The notes below the pieces were generated by a model that ran no database searches, had not been told where the DNA came from, and saw only the letters and a program-made list of their open reading frames with translations. DNA of 39,776 nucleotides from Deltaproteobacteria bacterium (GTDB lineage: Bacteria > Desulfobacterota > Desulfobacteria > Desulfobacterales > G020354645): positions 2,547,534 to 2,587,309 of the forward strand of contig CP070652.1 in NCBI GenBank assembly GCA_020354645.1, given 5' to 3'. A program made the translations under genes and the position numbers. Positions 1 through 9,700 of this stretch are shown piece after piece. Numbering within the stretch: the stretch's first letter is position 1; each line of letters opens with the position of its first letter.

Positions 1-956
1 GGGCGTATGTTGTCTGTTTCCATAGTTTTGAACTCCACCAGGTTTACAGCGGCTTGCAGTGGCGGAAGTCTATCAAAGGAGGCGGCCCCGGAAACAAATA
101 GCTCTGACTCGCCCGGCCATTGACCAGTTGCGTGTTCCAAGGCCCAGAGGGCTACCCCCAATGCTTCGAAATAGGGGGCTTCTTTTGGTACTATCAGCCC
201 GGGTATCTCTTCTTGCAAATATTCGATCATCATGCGGTTGCGAGCTGTACCGCCGGTGATCATCAGGTCACGTCTGTTTACCTTTTTCAGGAGTTCCAAG
301 ACCTTGTTGGCCATCATTTTGCAGAGCCCGGCGGTTACCCGCGGCTTGGGAACTCCTTTGTTGGTGGCATGCGTGCAGTCGGATTTGCAAAAAACCGAGC
401 ACCGGCCCGAAACATGATGAGGCTCTTCCACAGCGGCCCACTGGGCGGCCTCTGTCAGGGAGGCGTTCATGCGGCGCAATTGCTGAAGAAAGAATTCGCC
501 GGTTCCGGAGGCGCATTTATTTCCGGTGATTACATTGGATATGCGTCCGGAGCGGTCTAGGGCATATACCATAAATGTTTCGCCACCGGCAGATATAATC
601 GCCGGGCAGTCGACATCCGGAGGTTTTACAAACTGGTAGGCATATTCGACCGCTTCGGGTTCCGGGATCGAGGATAAATTAACAAAATAACGGAACTTTC
701 TGCCGGTGGCCGCAATCCGGTCAAAAGAATTCAGATCAATATCCTTAATAGCGAAACGAAGGGTTCTTTTGGGATCGCCTTCGTGGGGATAAAGAGAGTA
801 TTCAATAATACGGGGTTTTTTCAGAAACGTTGCTCCGGGGTTACCTTTATTTTCTGGTTCCAGTTCTATTTGAACCATGGAGATCGTGGATGCGCCCAGA
901 CATATACCCAACGACTTTAAATGGCCGGACTTACGCCACTGTTGATCAGATTGCAC
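1..956 (-). CDS. 2-hydroxyacyl-CoA dehydratase activase, BadF/BadG/BcrA/BcrD ATPase family (3' part outside window)
   Basis: The open frame runs from a GTG at 956 to the window edge, so about 318 N-terminal residues are visible and the C-terminus is missing. GGAGG sits 7 bases before the GTG, which decides the start. An N-terminal phosphate-binding loop (GICLGAST), the motif NKCASGTGEFF and the cysteine-bearing stretch CSVFCKSDCTHATNKG match the ASKHA-fold ATPases that reduce 2-hydroxyacyl-CoA dehydratases (HgdC) or benzoyl-CoA reductase subunits (BcrA/BadF). GGTARNR is the C-terminal nucleotide-binding motif. In this family two cysteines, one per monomer, hold a bridging 4Fe-4S cluster in a homodimer. 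The GICLGAST form resembles the long fused activases that carry further domains downstream, so the full protein may exceed 1000 residues; that part cannot be seen. It is probably cytoplasmic. The substrate is unknown. Confidence 0.85.
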   Translation of the reverse strand, partial: MQSDQQWRKSGHLKSLGICLGASTISMVQIELEPENKGNPGATFLKKPRIIEYSLYPHEGDPKRTLRFAIKDIDLNSFDRIAATGRKFRYFVNLSSIPEPEAVEYAYQFVKPPDVDCPAIISAGGETFMVYALDRSGRISNVITGNKCASGTGEFFLQQLRRMNASLTEAAQWAAVEEPHHVSGRCSVFCKSDCTHATNKGVPKPRVTAGLCKMMANKVLELLKKVNRRDLMITGGTARNRMMIEYLQEEIPGLIVPKEAPYFEALGVALWALEHATGQWPGESELFVSGAASFDRLPPLQAAVNLVEFKTMETDNIR

Positions 957-1059
957 CGTTACTCCTCCTTTTGGTAGTGGTTTCGACGAGCGGTAAGGAA
1001 AATTACAAATTCAGCAACTGGAGAAGTCTTCCGAATCCGTTATCGGCTTATTTTTTAAT

Positions 1060-1088
1060 ATTCTATTATTTTTCGATGGGCAGTGTAA
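1060..1088 (-). promoter_or_regulatory. Possible promoter for the dehydratase activase gene
   Basis: On the minus strand TTACAC (1088-1083) and TAGAAT (1065-1060) are separated by 17 bases, about 100 bases before the GTG start. The -10 matches the consensus at five of six positions; the -35 is poor. The 957-1223 gap shows no other clear signal. Confidence 0.27.
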
Positions 1089-1223
1089 TTGAAACGATTG
1101 TTATTTGGGAGTTGGCATAAATTAATTCAGATTCGGGTAACATTCAAGGATATTTTTAAGTCATCATTACGGTATCTCCGCGGACAGAAGCTTTCACTTT
1201 ATTAATCAACTCGCCCCTGAAGC

Positions 1224-2255
1224 TTATGATTGATCATTTGCAACTTTGCCGGATTCCTGGGCAACCATGCGCAGATTGAACCAGGCTTTTATCACGGCAT
1301 GCACCAGTGTGGCTAGCGGTATGGCAAAAAACAATCCCCATATCCCCCACAGACCCCCAAACAACAGAACCGCCACAATAATGGCCACCGGGTGAAGATT
1401 TACGACCTCGGAAAGAAGCAATGGTGCGAGTAAATTGCCATCCAGTAATTGAATAATTGAATACGCAATGACTGTGTAAGCGAAATCTGATCCCCAGCCC
1501 CATTGAAAATAGGCAATTAGTGTCACCGGAAAGAACATCACGATCACACCAATATAGGGGACCAGCACCGATAAGCCCACAAACATGGAAAGCAGCATAG
1601 AAAATTGCAGCGCCAGCAATTTGAAGGTTATCCAGCTGACTCCCCATATGATCAATAATTCCCAAAGCTTGCCGCGAATATAGTTACCGATTTGTTGATT
1701 GACCTCTTGCCAGACCTCGGTTGCCAGTTTACGATTATCGGGTAACAAGGTTGTCAACCAATTGATAATTTTTGCCTTGTCTTTGAGAAAAAAGAAAACC
1801 AAAAACGGCACAAGAACCAAATATACGAGTATTGAAATTAATCCTCGCACCGAGGCCACCGAAAAACTAAGAATCCTCTGCAGCAGGCTGGTAAATTCAG
1901 AATTGATAAAATCAAGAAATTGTCTGATCTGGATTTCGGAAACAAAATCAGGATAGCGCTCGGGCAGCAGCATTAACTCTTTTTGTCCGGTAGCAAGCAT
2001 GGCCGGCAACTCCTGTAACAGCTGGCCAATTTGTCGAGACAATTTAGGTAATAATACTATTATTATTGCCAGGAGGCAGGCCATAAATAAAAGAAAAACC
2101 ACCATTACGGATGCTATGCGGGGGAAACGCCAGTGATGAAGCGCCACCACCATTCCGTCCAATAAATAAGCAATGACGATACTCGCAAATACCGGGATGA
2201 GCATATCCCCCAGCCAAAATATGAATACAAATCCAAAGACGAGCAAAATACCCAT
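1224..2255 (-). CDS. AI-2E/PerM family permease (UPF0118), N-terminally shortened by an upstream in-frame stop
   Basis: The 343 residues form a hydrophobic protein with several membrane segments in the pattern of PerM-type permeases (AI-2E transporter family, Pfam AI-2E_transport): N-terminal helices, a central soluble helical part around residues 75-130, and C-terminal helices with LVPYIGVIV and GNLLAPLLLSEVVNLHP. E. coli PerM has about 353 residues. Family members have been linked to export of small molecules or to Na+/H+ antiport; the substrate here cannot be inferred. The ATG at 2255 has no ribosome-binding site. The natural start seems to be the ATG at 2315, which has GAGG 6 bases before it, but an in-frame TAA at 2276-2274 separates the two (see the next entry). 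If restart at 2255 fails, the gene is a pseudogene. It is divergent from murJ. Confidence 0.8.
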   Translation of the reverse strand: MGILLVFGFVFIFWLGDMLIPVFASIVIAYLLDGMVVALHHWRFPRIASVMVVFLLFMACLLAIIIVLLPKLSRQIGQLLQELPAMLATGQKELMLLPERYPDFVSEIQIRQFLDFINSEFTSLLQRILSFSVASVRGLISILVYLVLVPFLVFFFLKDKAKIINWLTTLLPDNRKLATEVWQEVNQQIGNYIRGKLWELLIIWGVSWITFKLLALQFSMLLSMFVGLSVLVPYIGVIVMFFPVTLIAYFQWGWGSDFAYTVIAYSIIQLLDGNLLAPLLLSEVVNLHPVAIIVAVLLFGGLWGIWGLFFAIPLATLVHAVIKAWFNLRMVAQESGKVANDQS

Positions 2256-2315
2256 GATAACGAATTGTGTGTCTTAAAAGTAACGTTCGATCCAATCGCG
2301 GATGAGCTGAACCAT
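2256..2315 (-). other. Cut-off N-terminal leader of the PerM-like gene (13 codons, then in-frame TAA)
   Basis: The frame reads MVQLIRDWIERYF, stop (TAA at 2276-2274), then DTQFVI and the ATG at 2255, all in one frame. The usual N-terminus of PerM proteins has an amphipathic stretch ending in RRxFSDP or similar before the first membrane helix. The stop lies exactly where Ser stands in such sequences (TCA to TAA is one base). The leader ATG has an upstream GAGG; the downstream ATG does not. Confidence 0.7.
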
Positions 2316-2346
2316 GAGTCGCCTCAAAAAATTAAATGTTGAAAAC

Positions 2347-2355
2347 TGGTATAAT
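2347..2355 (+). promoter_or_regulatory. Possible extended -10 promoter upstream of murJ
   Basis: TGGTATAAT is a perfect extended -10 element (TGn followed by TATAAT) in the divergent gap between the PerM-like gene and murJ. No good -35 is present, as is usual for extended -10 promoters. It would give a leader of about 170 bases before murJ. Confidence 0.37.
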
Positions 2356-2530
2356 AGATCCTACTTTACTTATCATTTTTTAAAAATATTACAAACGAAA
2401 ATTATTCAGTTGATGGATATTTATAAGTATTGCACCGTGTTTATTCTTGGCCGCCCGGAGGGTGAGAACTGCGAAAGCATCATTTAACGTAAATATGTCA
2501 CTGATGACGCTAAACTGAGTATATTTAAAA

Positions 2531-4108
2531 ATGACCCAATCTTTGCTTAAAAAAGTCGGTATTGCCTCGATCATAATGATGACTTCGGTTTTTCTGAGTC
2601 GATTTATGGGCCTTTTCCGGGAAATGATGATTGCCTTCATCGGTGGTGCCAGCAATGAAGTAGATGCGTATCAGGCGGCTTTTGTCATTCCTGAAATACT
2701 CAATCATATGGTTGCCAGCGGTTTTTTATCCGTTACGTTTATTCCGATTTTTGCAAGATATCTTGTCGAAGGAAACGAAGATGAGGGCTGGAGGGTCTTT
2801 TCCGTAATTTTAACCTGTTTTGGCAGTCTGCTCTTGCTGTTTATTGTTCTTACTTTCATTTTTGCGCCCGATCTCATTGCCGTTATCGCCCGGGGACGCG
2901 TGGATCCTTTTTTCCGGGCGACTGCGGTAAAAATGACTCGCATCATTATCCCCGCACAGTTTTTCTTTTTTACCGGAGGGCTGTTCATGGCCGTACAATT
3001 TGCCAAAGAAAAGTTTGCCATACCGGCCCTGGCACCGCTCGTATATAATGCAGGTATTATTGCCGGCGGTATATTATTAGGGTCTCGGATCGGCATGGAG
3101 GGATTTTCATGGGGCGTTTTGGCCGGGGCATTCTTGGGAAATTTTGCGATCCAATATTGGGCAGCCAAAAAAGTTGGCATGAAGCTCAGCCTGATCTTTG
3201 ATTTTCAGCATCCGGATCTAAAAAAATATATTCTGCTGACGTTACCGCTGATGCTCGGTCTTACGATGATGTTTTCCATGGAAATCTTTATCAGGTTTTT
3301 TGGAGCCTATCTGCACCCGGGAAGCATCGCTATTTTGCTTTTCGGCCGGGCAATATTATATATTCCTGTGGGATTGTTTGGTCAGGCCGTCGGTGTGGCC
3401 GCCTTTCCGTTTATGGCGCGGTTGGTTCTGGAAAAAAAGATGCGGGAATTGAACCAATTAATCAATCAGACCCTGCGCTACCTGGCTTTGGTGATTCCCT
3501 TTTCGGTTTTGCTGATGGTCCTGCGGCATGAAATCGTTCAAATCCTTTTCCAACGAGGCAAGTTTGATGCTGGTGCAACTGAAATGACCGCTCAGGTACT
3601 TATTTTTCTTTTGGGCGGCGCCTTTGCGCTTTCAGCGTATACTGTTGTCGTGAGGGCTTATCATGCCATGCAAAACACCCTATTCCCGGCGATCTTCGGA
3701 ACTGTTGCCGTATTATTGAGTCTTCCCTTGTACTGGTATGGGATGATGATCATGGGGGCCAGGGGGATTGCGCTGGCTGTTTCACTGTCCTCAATTTTTC
3801 AGGTGATCCTTTTATATGCTCTTTGGAATAAACGCAGTAATAATGCAGAAAGCCGCTTTGTTTACCGGTTTTATGGCCGGATTATCTTGTTTAGTAGCCT
3901 CCTGGGAATATTACTGGCCTGTTTCAAGGCAAACATACTATCCGGCATCGACGCTGCGACTTTTTGGGGGAGCTTTTACATCTGTCTGATCACCGGCGGT
4001 CTTTTTCTGGCTATTTTATTGACGTCCGGCTATGTTTTTAAAATCAGAGAGATATCCGAAGTTGCGGCCAATTCGGTCCGCAAAATCAAAGCGTATTTTG
4101 GGGTTTGA
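2531..4108 (+). CDS. murJ: Lipid II flippase MurJ (MviN)
   Basis: This 525-residue integral membrane protein belongs to the MOP superfamily (MviN/MurJ), which moves the peptidoglycan precursor lipid II from the cytoplasmic to the periplasmic face of the inner membrane. The N-terminal signature is clear: FLSRFMGLFREMMIAFIGG, followed by a stretch beginning NEVDAYQAAFVIPEILN, then SVTFIPIF. About 14 hydrophobic segments follow, and the length is close to that of E. coli MurJ (511). Internal markers include LPLMLGLTMMFSMEIFIRF and ILFQRGKFDAGAT. No good Shine-Dalgarno sequence precedes the ATG. The gene is divergent from the PerM-like gene and convergent with the AAA-SPOR gene; no strong terminator is visible in 4109-4228, only a weak GCGTGA/TCACGC pairing. 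Confidence 0.95.
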   Translation: MTQSLLKKVGIASIIMMTSVFLSRFMGLFREMMIAFIGGASNEVDAYQAAFVIPEILNHMVASGFLSVTFIPIFARYLVEGNEDEGWRVFSVILTCFGSLLLLFIVLTFIFAPDLIAVIARGRVDPFFRATAVKMTRIIIPAQFFFFTGGLFMAVQFAKEKFAIPALAPLVYNAGIIAGGILLGSRIGMEGFSWGVLAGAFLGNFAIQYWAAKKVGMKLSLIFDFQHPDLKKYILLTLPLMLGLTMMFSMEIFIRFFGAYLHPGSIAILLFGRAILYIPVGLFGQAVGVAAFPFMARLVLEKKMRELNQLINQTLRYLALVIPFSVLLMVLRHEIVQILFQRGKFDAGATEMTAQVLIFLLGGAFALSAYTVVVRAYHAMQNTLFPAIFGTVAVLLSLPLYWYGMMIMGARGIALAVSLSSIFQVILLYALWNKRSNNAESRFVYRFYGRIILFSSLLGILLACFKANILSGIDAATFWGSFYICLITGGLFLAILLTSGYVFKIREISEVAANSVRKIKAYFGV

Positions 4109-4228
4109 TTTTGCTTTTTTTATTAGCGTGATTCTCAAAAATATGTTCCGATTGCCCTCACGCTTGTACCGGCTATGACGAGGGATAATGTTTTATCGGA
4201 AGGTTATTTTGAAAACGAGTATAGAATA

Positions 4229-5617
4229 TTACCGTTTCATATTCTTCTTCACTGACTTTTGGACCGCCGATAGTTTTCGCATCCACGGCGATAATTTTTG
4301 GATATCTTTCGGCAAGTTTTGTATGGCAGACAAAGCCTGTTTGCGGGTGGGGTATATGCCATAGAGTAACGGGTACCATGGGCTCCCCTTAAAGTTGGTT
4401 TGATAATAAGCGATTGGAATTTTGTGGGGGGGCAGGGTGTTTTCAATGAATTTCCATAATTCTTTTTCGTTTCTAACCCCGATTATCTGGATTGTGTAAA
4501 AAGCGGGGTTTTGCTGCAGCAGCCAGGTCTCCCGGTAAACACGTTTGGGGACCGTTTCTTCCCCGGCAGCCGTTTTAGAGCTTTGCTTATGGCTTAAGAC
4601 ACCTTTTTCAGGGCTCGTCCGTGATTTTGAGGCTGCTTGTTTGGACTTTATTTTTGGGGTTTTCGTTCTTGGGGGAGATGCTAGCCTGTCTTTTTTGTTT
4701 TTTTGTTTTGGCTTGGGCATCCGGTCCGTACGAGTCGATGGAAGAGATGATTTTTTGATCTTTTTTTTCAGAATGTGGATAGAATTTACCGAATCTTGCT
4801 GTTTTGGACTGTATAGCGGCAGGATAGGATTGGGACCCATCATTAAAAAGGCGAGAGCAAACACGACCATACCCGCACAAACCCAAATCCAAGCGCGTTT
4901 AGACGGAAAGTTAACAATTCGAAAAATGTCAAGAATAGACCTATAGACAGATTTACGTCCTTGCAGATGTTTGATCGCTTCTTCGTTTATTCGCCCAGGA
5001 AGGCCCCCGGATGCTTTATGTATCTTTTTGACGATTGAGTCTTGGAACGGATTTTTTCCGTGGAATCCGGCGGTCGTGAGCCGGTGCCACAAGTAGGCTG
5101 CCGTTTCGGACCGCGTTAATGGGGGCATATATATTTTATTAATAGCAGTTGCACTGTTGATCGCTTTGGAGAGGCCTTCCAGAGTTGATAAAATTTGCGG
5201 TTCGCAGAAAAGGACCAAGCGCTTTAGTTTTCGATGGCTGCTTGGCGCCAGGGCATCCTGCAAAAGATATTTCAATTCGGCGTTGGTGAGGCGATGGGCG
5301 TCGTCAAAAAGGATGATCGGGATCTGGTTTTCCTGAAGAATATAAGCCGGGTGTTTATTAAGGTTATCCATGGGGAGGCTTTCGGCAGATGGGACGGTAA
5401 TCCGTGTTCTTATGCGGCAGGTACGCCAATCTTCATCAGAAGAATCTAAAAAGCGTCTCAACAGAAACGTTTTACCACTGCCAAACTTGCCAATAACAAA
5501 AATAAGGAAGTCATTACCTTGGACCAGACGCTGGAGGATGTGCAATCGTTGCTCAAAAGATGAGAACGCATAGTAATAAGACTGATCGAGCTGGGATGAA
5601 AACGGACCGAAGTTCAA
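4229..5617 (-). CDS. AAA ATPase with transmembrane segment and C-terminal SPOR domain (ExeA/DamX-like)
   Basis: The order is an N-terminal ExeA-type AAA ATPase (Walker A GKFGSGKT at 43-50, Walker B IILFDD at 101-106), one membrane helix at about 242-260, a lysine-, serine- and proline-rich linker to about 360, and a SPOR domain at about 372-448 (YTIQIIGVRNEKELWKF and the tail LLYGIYPTRKQAL). SPOR domains bind glycan strands lacking stem peptides at division sites, so the protein probably has a cytoplasmic ATPase and a periplasmic septum-binding end, as in DamX-like proteins. The visible start is a TTG at 5617 without a ribosome-binding site. Upstream in frame there is an ATT (5668-5666) with GGAG 7 bases before it, giving about 17 more residues; the start is therefore uncertain. 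It is convergent with murJ and divergent from the outer-membrane protein gene. Confidence 0.8.
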   Translation of the reverse strand: MNFGPFSSQLDQSYYYAFSSFEQRLHILQRLVQGNDFLIFVIGKFGSGKTFLLRRFLDSSDEDWRTCRIRTRITVPSAESLPMDNLNKHPAYILQENQIPIILFDDAHRLTNAELKYLLQDALAPSSHRKLKRLVLFCEPQILSTLEGLSKAINSATAINKIYMPPLTRSETAAYLWHRLTTAGFHGKNPFQDSIVKKIHKASGGLPGRINEEAIKHLQGRKSVYRSILDIFRIVNFPSKRAWIWVCAGMVVFALAFLMMGPNPILPLYSPKQQDSVNSIHILKKKIKKSSLPSTRTDRMPKPKQKNKKDRLASPPRTKTPKIKSKQAASKSRTSPEKGVLSHKQSSKTAAGEETVPKRVYRETWLLQQNPAFYTIQIIGVRNEKELWKFIENTLPPHKIPIAYYQTNFKGSPWYPLLYGIYPTRKQALSAIQNLPKDIQKLSPWMRKLSAVQKSVKKNMKR

Positions 5618-5854
5618 GTCCGTAGACGATTGCGCATGTGTGTCTTGGGTCTTAATTGATATTCTCCAAAGCCATTAGGGATAAAAAATTGAACCTATTT
5701 GATCTCAGGCACTGAAAGATCTTTTTATATTAACTCAGGGCAGGAGTCCCCGTCAAGTATGGATACAAAGGGATTAAGAGGTCAGCAGAAACCTTCCAAT
5801 ATACCATGTATAACTATCCGGGCTGGAGATAACTCTTTCCTATTCAAAAATTTT

Positions 5855-5883
5855 TTGATAAGCTTTTATAAAAATCTGATAAC
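5855..5883 (+). promoter_or_regulatory. Probable promoter of the outer-membrane protein gene
   Basis: TTGATA (5855-5860), a 17-base spacer and GATAAC (5878-5883) lie 32 bases before the ATG at 5915. The rest of 5618-5854 shows no feature I recognise. Confidence 0.45.
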
Positions 5884-5914
5884 TCATAACTTTAAGGAGG
5901 ATAAGGAGGATACG

Positions 5915-6508
5915 ATGAAGAAAGCAGCGTTGTTGTTTGCCGTAGTTGCAGTTTTGTTTATAAATCCAAGTATTGGCTTTGGGCAGGATAATCATAACAC
6001 CAGTGTTGACTTTTTATTGGGACTTGGGTCAGAGCCGGCCGGTGATGTTGGAACAGGATATGGATTTGGTGTCGGAGTAAGTATCCCTTTTAATGATATA
6101 TTTGATGTCAGCAATCCCTCGGGCGCTGCAAAGGACTTAATGATCCGTGCTGATTTGAGCTATTTTAGCTGGGAAGGGGATGCAGACACCCCTTTTTTTT
6201 CAGTTGACGAAGAATTAACCAGGATACCGATCTTTGTAGGATTAAGATATTTTGCCCCTGCTGATACAATTAAAGTTAAAGGGTTGGGAATATATGGAGA
6301 AGCCGGTATCGAGTTGAGTTTCGATGATGCAGAGGTGAAAATTGGCAATATCAAAGAAAGCGATAGCGAAATCAACTTTGGCGTTCCCATTGGAGTAGGA
6401 CTTCAGTATTATGTTTCAGAAAAGTGGTATCTAGGCTTTAACGCAAGGTATCACATCATTTCAGACAGTTATTTTACGTTAGCAGCTTCCATAGGATTTA
6501 ACCTTTAG
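5915..6508 (+). CDS. Outer-membrane beta-barrel protein, porin/OmpX-like fold
   Basis: The protein has 197 residues. It starts with a Sec signal peptide (MKKAALLFAVVAVLF, predicted cut after GFGQ near residue 24). The mature part alternates polar and aromatic residues in strand-like segments (GIYGEAGIELSF, WYLGFNARYHII) and ends in SIGFNL, an acceptable BAM beta-signal. About eight strands are likely. The frame is open further upstream, but the ATG at 5915 is chosen because of the signal peptide and because AAGGAGG lies 5 bases before it. A second TAAGGAGG lies 10 bases further upstream, a small tandem duplication of the ribosome-binding site. The specific function is unknown. Its own promoter, terminator and strong ribosome binding suggest an abundant monocistronic product. 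Confidence 0.75.
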   Translation: MKKAALLFAVVAVLFINPSIGFGQDNHNTSVDFLLGLGSEPAGDVGTGYGFGVGVSIPFNDIFDVSNPSGAAKDLMIRADLSYFSWEGDADTPFFSVDEELTRIPIFVGLRYFAPADTIKVKGLGIYGEAGIELSFDDAEVKIGNIKESDSEINFGVPIGVGLQYYVSEKWYLGFNARYHIISDSYFTLAASIGFNL

Positions 6509-6577
6509 TACTTATTACTCAAGTTTCGCATTCTTTTAACGGTATTGGCCCTGAAATTAATTGGTCCAAGATGCAAA

Positions 6578-6611
6578 AAGGGATTTCCGGAATAAACACC
6601 TGAAATCCCTT
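6578..6611. terminator. Bidirectional Rho-independent terminator
   Basis: A 10-bp perfect stem, AAGGGATTTC (6578-6587) with GAAATCCCTT (6602-6611), and a 14-base loop lie between the + strand outer-membrane protein gene and the - strand tRNA gene. On the minus strand the stem runs into TTTTT, so it ends the tRNA transcript well. On the plus strand it is followed by CAATTATTTT. Confidence 0.75.
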
Positions 6612-6620
6612 CAATTATTT

Positions 6621-6696
6621 TGGAGCCGACGGGCGGACTCGAACCGCCTACCTGCTGATTACGAATCAGCTGCTCTACCGCCTGAGCTACGTCGGC
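6621..6696 (-). tRNA. tRNA-Thr, anticodon CGT
   Basis: This 76-base cloverleaf includes the encoded CCA. The acceptor stem is GCCGACG pairing with CGTCGGC, followed by discriminator T and CCA. The anticodon stem GCTGA/TCAGC holds the loop TTCGTAA with anticodon CGT (reads ACG), and the T arm contains GTTCGAGTC. It is divergent from mfd, with about 28 bases between them, so its promoter must overlap the first codons of mfd. Confidence 0.95.
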
Positions 6697-6724
6697 CTAT
6701 TTAAGCAACCCCCCTACTTTGTTT

Positions 6725-9700
6725 ATGCTTCAAAATCAAGAAAAAATTTCACTGCAGACGCTGGTGAAACAAATTCCAGAAAGACAAAAGCCCATTGAAT
6801 GTGTCGGATTGACAGGCGCGAGTATCGCCTACCTGGTTTCTCGAATATACCAAAAAGACCGGCTGCCGCTTTTCATAATCCTACCATCGGCCAAAGAAGC
6901 GGAAAGATTTTTGGGAGACCTGCAGTATTTTTTGAAACCGTCTGCTTCAGTGGCACATTATTTCCCGCCTTATAATATCTTACCTTTCAGATATCTTTCT
7001 TATCACAACGAAACGGCTGCGAGGCGTATAGGTTCGCTCTATCGGTTGCTAACAGCTGAATCTCCGCCGGTTGCGGTAACAACCATACAGGCATGTTTGC
7101 AAAAAGTAGTCCCCCGCAAAGAACTGACCAATTATGCTGAACTCATAATGACCGGCGAAGAAATTGAACGGGATCATTTGATCGAAAAGCTGATTGCCGG
7201 TGGCTATGTTCGGGCTGCTGTGGTTGAAGAACCGGGAGACTTTTGTGTCCGGGGTGGTATCCTGGATATTTTTTCATCCCTGTATTCTGACCCGCTGCGC
7301 CTGGAATTATTCGGTGATACTGTTGAATCTCTGAGATTTTTTTCCGCTGCGAGTCAAAGAAAAATTAAAATTACCGATGAAGCGGTTATTCTTCCTGCCA
7401 AGGAGGCCATCTTGAAAAAGGATTGGATGGTTGAGATTATAAGCCGGGTGAGGGAACAAGCTTCAAATATAGGTTTGCCGGTAACCCGCGTCCGGCAACT
7501 TGTTGATCGTATCAAGAATGAAGGTGTATTTCCAGGTGTTGAGAGTCTAATACCATTAATCTACCCAAAGCTCGACACGGTTTTTGATTATGCGCCTGCT
7601 GAAACTCTTTTCATCCAAATCGAACCTGAAGAACTCCAAACGGCAGCACAAGATTTCGAAAAACAGGCGTTTGACAACTACAATACCGCCGTGAAAGAAA
7701 AACGCCTATGTGTTGAGCCTGCTGAGCAATATCTCCGGTGGCAAGAGATTCAAAAGTTTCTTATTCAAAGAAAACCCCTGTCCGCTAAGGCGCTGCCTGT
7801 ATTGAAAGATAAACCAAATGAAGAAAAAGCACCTGCACAATATCAATATACGATTAAAGACAATGCGGAGATATGCACTGTGCTGAACAACCCCCGGTCC
7901 AACCGGAACATTCTGGCGCCGATTATCGACTGGGTTAACTCAAGCAAGCACAGCGGACACGCGGTCCTTCTGGTCTGTCGCTCCAAAAAACAGGCCGAAA
8001 GGCTTGAGTTTCTTTTTGGACCTTATGGGATCCGTCCCCGCCATGCCGAAGGCTGTCCTGATATTCAAGGCGGCAAAGGCCGTGTTTACCTTAGTCTGGG
8101 GGACCTCTCCACCGGATTCGTGTGGTCAGAAGAATCGCTGGCAGTTATCACCGATGACGAAATATTCGGTTCCAGAGGTTATCGGACATCACGGGTTAAA
8201 GAAGAGGTTCGAACAGAGCTACTTGTTTTCGAAGACTTGAAAAAAGGAGACTTTGTCGTCCACAATGAGCACGGTATCGGACGTTATGAAGGTCTATCAA
8301 AGCTGAAAATAAACGGGTCGACAAATGACTTTCTTTTAATCGTGTACAAAGATGACGACAAGCTTTATCTGCCGGTAGATCGCATGAGTATGGTTCAGAA
8401 ATACATTGGGGTGGAGGGTTATACACCTGTTTTGGATAAAATGGGAGGACGTGCATGGTCGCGGATTAAAGCCCGGGTTAAAAAATCTGCCCAAAAAATA
8501 GCTGGTGAACTTCTAAAGCTGTACGCTGCCCGCAAAGTTCAAAAGGGTTTCAGCTTTGACTTTGCCGATGAATATTTTCGAGATTTTGAAGCCGGTTTTT
8601 CCTATGAGGAAACCGGCGACCAAAGAAAAGCCATCAACGACGTTCTGCGAGATATGGAATACCCGACGCCAATGGATCGGCTGATTTGCGGTGATGTTGG
8701 TTACGGAAAGACAGAGGTGGCTCTGCGCGCATCTTTTGTAGCCGTGAACAACGGAAAACAGGTTGCCATGCTTGTCCCAACCACTGTTCTTGCAGAACAG
8801 CATTTTATGACATTTTGTGAACGCTTTCAACGCTACCCTGTTAACATTGCCTGTTTGAGCAGATTCCGCTCGACCGCTGAACAACGTAAAATTATCAAGG
8901 ATCTTCACGACGGAAAGCTAGACATCGTCGTGGGAACCCATAGACTCCTTTCAAAAGATGTTACCTTCAAAGATCTTGGGCTTTTAATTCTTGATGAAGA
9001 ACAACGTTTCGGCGTCAGACACAAAGAAAAATTAAAAAAACTCAGACAAACCGTTGATGTTCTGGCTTTAACGGCAACCCCCATACCCAGAACACTGCAC
9101 ATGAGTTTAATGGGTATTCGCGATATCAGCATCATCTCAACACCCCCTGAATATCGCCGGGCGATTATCACTTATATTTCTGAATTTGATGATGCGGTTG
9201 TTACTGACGCAATCCAAAAAGAATTGAAAAGAAAGGGGCAAATCTTTTTTGTCCATAACAATATCTATACAATTCAGCGATATGCTCAGAAATTAAAGCA
9301 ACTGGTCCCCGAGGTGCGGTTGGCAGTGGCGCATGGTCGCTTAAGCGAGGATGAGTTGGAAGCTGTGATGATTCGCTTTATCAATAAAGATATTGACATG
9401 TTGGTATGCACAACCATCATAGAATCAGGGCTTGATATACCATCTGCCAATACGATACTCGTCAATCGGGCAGATAAATTCGGATTGGCTCAAATGTATC
9501 AGCTGCGAGGTCGGGTGGGACGGTCTGATGAGCAAGCTTATGCCTATCTTTTCATTCCGAGACGATCTTCTTTGGGTAAAAATGCCCAAAAACGTTTGAA
9601 AGTATTGATGGAGTACAGTGATTTGGGTTCAGGCTTTCAGATTGCGATGAGCGATTTAAAAATCAGAGGGGGTGGTACCATATTAGGAGCTTCCCAGTCC

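Noticed and set aside
120..560. Plus-strand open frames in 59-560 and 830-1120
   Set aside because: They lie opposite the dehydratase activase gene, whose minus-strand frame carries clear family motifs through the whole stretch.
5618..5914. Upstream extension of the outer-membrane protein to about 269 residues, or a riboswitch in the leader
   Set aside because: The later ATG has the ribosome-binding site and signal peptide, and the leader lacks motifs of known riboswitches such as GEMM.
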